This document shows positions 60,001-64,000 of a stretch of 64,000 nt of DNA, piece by piece. The stretch covers positions 8,258,618 through 8,322,617 of the forward strand of contig NC_081151.1 of the NCBI RefSeq assembly GCF_958295425.1, read 5' to 3'. Source of the stretch: Solea solea. Lineage: Eukaryota; Chordata; Actinopteri; Pleuronectiformes; Soleidae. Each line of letters starts with the position of its first letter. Position 1 is the first letter of the stretch. The translations under genes and the position numbers were made by a program. The notes under the pieces were generated by a model. That model was given only the letters and a program-made list of their open reading frames with translations. It was not told the DNA's origin and made no database searches.

Positions 60001-62352
60001 TAGCTTTCTTCATTACCCCTTTTGTATTAGTAATTATTTCTAAAATACCAAAGAGCCATCTTTTCTTTCCCGGTTCTTCTCAGGCTGTGATTTATCGCCC
60101 CGGGTCTGTCCTGATGCTGTCTTCCCTAGGTGTGACATTTCAAAATATTTATAGCTCTGGCACATTAAAGGCCTTCCTCTGAAGGTGACCGACCACTCTT
60201 CCACACCAGTGTAATTAATGGAATCTCGGCGTGTTCTCCTGGTGTTATTTATCCACCGCGTTCTGTTGAAACACTATGGAAAACAGCGAGGTGTTGGCTC
60301 AGCTACCGCAGCTCATAAACGGGCGTTTTTATACACCTGCGTGTCCCAGGATGCATTGCAGCAGGGGCAACAAGGAGACCATTCCACGTCAAAGCCCCAA
60401 AAGTTTAATATTTTATTGATTAAATCTAAACCTTCTGTCCAAAGTGGCAATTAAAATTCAATTAAACTGACTGAAAGCATCATATTAAATTTCATCTCTT
60501 TATGAGCTCCGAGATAATGCTGGAGGACAAGACTTGAATATAATCACACCCTTTTTAGATTATATTATCATGTTCATTCACTATAAAAGTGACACTTTTA
60601 GGTATACTTTCAATATTTCTTAACTATAACCTTCTAATGAACACATTTTATAGCCATTAAATCAACTATTATTGGGCATTGTAATAAAGAGAGAGATGAC
60701 TGCTTTTTGCTCTGCACTCCACATTAAAAGAGCGACTTTGGCTTAATTTTTAATCTATTTTTTTTTTCTTTTTTTAGTGTGTTTCTAGAAAAGCCATTGT
60801 TCCTACCGAAATTGCACAAAATAATAATAATAAAATAGTAAAAATCTGGCATCCCACTGTTGTCTAGTCACCCTGAAATGTTTCAGTGTGTTGAAATGCA
60901 GCAGCTATTATATTAACAATGTGCTTTGTTTTAAGTCTGTCTTTTGTGTGATGCTTCAGTTTCAGATCGTTGCATAGGCAGCATTTCATATATAAAAATG
61001 TCTCGTATAAGCTATTTTAATTATATCCCCATATAGGGAACCCTGGACCAACGAGAGGCGTTAGCACTAGAGTGCAGCTCAGTTCATTTTTTCCAAGAGA
61101 GCACTAACCATGATTCTGTTTTTGTGTTTTAAACCAGACCATGCAGTCGGTGTAAGATCTACCTTGTGTTACTCTGATATGTAAACCGATGGCTTGTTTT
61201 CCCTGATTACACACGTAATATGCAGAGTTGCACATGTGTTCATGCATTGACACCTGCGATTCTGTTTCTGAAGTTGACGGAATGGTCCACACAGTCACAG
61301 ATTTTTGGGTCACCTGTGGACGACCGTAAATGGTTAGTGCATACTCTCGCGGACATGGACAGATAATGACATTTACATTACACACACACACACATACAGC
61401 AACATCTGCAGACTATTGACCTTCAGCCACAATGTCGGTACACGTCGTCCTGCATTAACCTGAATATCGTAGTTTTTTGGTCAGAACCCACGCTGGGTGT
61501 CCACACTCATTAGGCACGGCAGTGCTCTGAGCTAAATGCTAAAGTCAGAATACTTAGCTTAGTATATTATCAGTGTAATGTCAAAGCTACAGTATTTTTG
61601 CACATTTGCCGATCACACAAGGTGTAGCTTAGGCTGTTCAGGAAACTGGGGAATAAACAGCCAGAGAAACATCAAAGTACCACGTTTTATTGCCATCCAT
61701 TTTTATAAGTTTTCACTTTTCACTTCGAATCAAAGCCGCGTCATTCTTCAGAAACCATCTCTGTTTGAGCACATTGTTGGCACTTCCTTCTGTACCATTC
61801 CATGCAAGCTTTAGAGGCCCGCCTACTCCAGGAAGTCTTATTCTTTAGGAAATTTCATAGCAATAGATTCATCCATTCTTGATATGTTTCAGTGTGGACA
61901 GACAAATCATCATGCATGACTACAAATCAGGATTTTGCCAAAAACATCTCAGCTCAAGTTACTTTTTTCCAGGTTCTTTACAGGCTCATCGAAGGTTAAA
62001 GGTTAGCGCTAAGCCACAGAAAAGCTGTTGGTCCCACAGCATCCACTGCAGTAAGTCAGCTATTTAGATGTACACAGAGAGCAGCGTGTGGGAGACTAAG
62101 AGCGCTTGTTATTACTGAGTGCCTCTCTGTTTCCCCAGAACTGTTTGCTCTGTGTGATTATTCTCTCCAGCTCCCCGAGCATCCCGGCTCCTGCCTCTGT
62201 GATAAAGATATTCATTTACCCGATATGAAAATCTTGTTCACGCTGATCCCAAATGACTCTAGGTAGAGGAGGAGGAAGAAACCTGGGAGGTGAGAGAAAC
62301 AGCGAAAAGGAGATAGACAGGAGGTGACAGCATAGAAGTGCATGAGGGACAG
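60001..62352. other. Noncoding stretch, no gene seen
   Basis: An AAAAGTG/CACTTTT hairpin with a 1-nt centre lies at about 60587-60601. A poly-T patch is at about 60760-60776, and a short CA array at about 61379-61394. No gene or transposon is recognised. Confidence 0.45.
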
Positions 62353-62371
62353 GAGAGAGAGAGAGAGAGAG
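62353..62371. repeat. (GA)n short array
   Basis: Uninterrupted GA dinucleotides. Confidence 0.92.
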
Positions 62372-63205
62372 CGTGGTCGCAAAGAATGACATGAAATATT
62401 AATACGGTCTGAGCCAATGTGACACCCTAAAGATTGCATGATAACAAAATAAAGGCTTTGTATCAAATGTGGGTCCAGGTTTTAGTTATTTTGGATTTAT
62501 GCAAAAATCCAGGCGGAGAGTGTAAATTTCCCATAGGTTTGAGCGTCGAATGCTTCTATTGTCCACGTGAGAGTGTGTTACTCTTTATGTTTTTGCTTCT
62601 ACGTGCTCTGCTAATGATGAGATTCATGCCATTTTAACTGCTTCTGACTGAGAAGGTTTTGCATGTAGTGCTGGCATCAATCCTTTTGACTTTTCCATGC
62701 TGTTGAAGTAGAGAGAGATGGATATTATGGTGGTGGTGGTGGTGGGGGAATAAATGTGTCCTCTCAAATGCATCCTCATGGTTAAAAGGGTAAAAATGAG
62801 ATGCGGTAGTACACACTAGTCACTCCCCCTCGTCATGTAGCCAGCCCATCTTCTCTCCCTTTATTTTGTTTGAGTATATGGCTCACTCATCTCAGGTTTT
62901 ATTGTCTCTATCTTGGGGAGCGCCGCTTTCCCCCCCCATAACACGGCTACCATGCGCGGCACATCAGGCAAGTTCTTGATTCTGTACTCAGTAATTTAAA
63001 GCCTTTATGGAATTGCAATTTCAGGGCTCAGTGCTTGTTTTTCTAAAATGTACTCAAGGAATTAGCTACTCCAGCCACAAATCAGTTGAATTTATGCACA
63101 GTTGTAATACACTTTATGGGCTCATGGTACATTGCTTCAAAAACAGCAGATGTGAAATTATGATAAATATAATGAGGGTTTTTTCCCCCTTCTTCTACTT
63201 CTCTC
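62372..63205. other. Noncoding stretch with (TGG)n
   Basis: A TGG trinucleotide array lies at about 62729-62747. The rest is ordinary sequence. No gene is seen. Confidence 0.5.
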
Positions 63206-63228
63206 CCTCTCTCTCTCTCTCTCTCTCT
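63206..63228. repeat. (CT)n microsatellite
   Basis: CT array of about 11 units. Confidence 0.94.
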
Positions 63229-64000
63229 ATTTCGTCTGCGAGGGAGAAGGATGTGAAGCGTGTTTGCTTACCCCATACAATACATTTAATGTCTTAGTAA
63301 GGGCCGCCAACAAAACCTGATTAATGTCCTCATCTCTTTTATTAAAGATAACAGTGGCACTGCAGTCAGGAGATAGAGAACGTGCCATAAATCTCAGGCA
63401 AAATGAGCAGTCAAATAATCACTCATCAGAAATGAAATCTACATACATTACCACTTGCAGACATTCTGCTGTGAATATAAACACAGGGCTACGGGCAATG
63501 AAGCCAGCACCATTTATCCACATATTCGCAGTAAGGGGGAGGTAAAGGTGTTCTGGAGAGGGTGAGCTCTCAGCTGGTGATGATGTTTAACGGGTCCTGT
63601 CCTGCTCAGCTACAGTTCGACAGGCTAACCATGAGTCCCAAAAAAAAAAGAAAAAGAAAGAGCCAGAGACGCCATCATTAAGGGCAGTGGATGAGTTAGA
63701 CAGCAAAGGCAATTAAGCGTCACACTGAAAAGGACATAATGTTGATCCATCCTTGCGATTAATCAAGGCATGCATTAGACAGTGATGGGCGACCCTGTGC
63801 CTTTGTGACAAAATGATTCTTCATCCCGTGTTTGGGGATGGGGATCCGGAGGTCCCTAATGCGCCTTAGAGGCGCCCCAATGAAACCCTGTCATTTATTC
63901 TGTTCCTGTCCCTGACAGCTATCAACCTGTCTTCTGCCAGCACAGGAACATTATCTGAACTCCCAAGGCGGTTTGTGTCAGGGACCGAGCTTATGAGAGG
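63229..64000. other. Noncoding stretch to the window end
   Basis: A-rich AAAAAAAAGAAAAAG patch at about 63638-63660. The remainder is complex and non-repetitive, possibly regulatory. No exon is recognised, and any feature crossing the window end would be missed. Confidence 0.4.

Noticed and set aside
1..64000. CRISPR array, operon, phage or other prokaryotic system
   Set aside because: No direct-repeat/spacer pattern, no tightly packed long frames, and the repeats are those of a fish genome.

Overview
This window looks like noncoding DNA from a ray-finned fish, probably a percomorph teleost. That call rests on repeats recognised by eye. They include hAT-type nonautonomous DNA transposons of families common in percomorphs, two of them with perfect 8-bp target-site duplications. 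There are also CA-flanked dispersed repeats carrying AACCCTAA-like motifs, a foldback repeat ending in AAGTGTTACC, and dense CA/GT, GA and poly-G/C simple repeats. I saw no bacterial or viral organisation, no operons and no CRISPR array.

I cannot defend any protein-coding gene. The longest open frames (188 codons at 646-1212 on +, 190 codons at 37963-38535 on -) show no domain, motif or exon structure I recognise. Most other long frames lie over low-complexity purine, pyrimidine or CA tracts. The window is best read as a gene desert, or the inside of one or more very large introns.

Much of the non-repeat sequence has the texture of vertebrate developmental regulatory DNA: complex sequence of moderate GC with frequent ATTA/TAATTA homeodomain-type cores. 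The best such blocks by eye are 3430-4160, 4480-4850, 12600-12810, 13430-14500, 18350-18700, 19440-20230, 34680-35240, 42170-42990, 48580-49060 and 50640-50840. Conservation cannot be measured from one sequence, so these are candidates only, and I could not identify the neighbouring gene.

Layout: 1-11.3 kb is candidate regulatory sequence with two long CA microsatellites near 8.8 and 9.75 kb and a strong CTCF-like motif at 10.3 kb. 11.3-12.4 kb holds a foldback repeat followed by two adjacent, perfect, almost loopless palindromes. 14.6-18.0 kb is a repeat cluster with two opposite-facing CA-flanked repeats, an intact 342-bp hAT element and an older hAT remnant. 22.7-23.3 kb is a 606-bp hAT element. 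25-34 kb is mostly unremarkable, with a purine tract at 27.6-27.9 kb and a possible tRNA-like SINE remnant at 28.2 kb. 34.7-37 kb has a dense TAATTA block, a possible noncoding exon and a G-quadruplex motif. 40-48 kb has further hAT fragments and a TTAGGG-like repeat. 55.5-55.9 kb is the most CpG-dense stretch noticed. The rest is unannotated noncoding sequence. No clear new biological system was found; the twin palindromes, the CpG-dense block and the regulatory candidates most deserve a second look.
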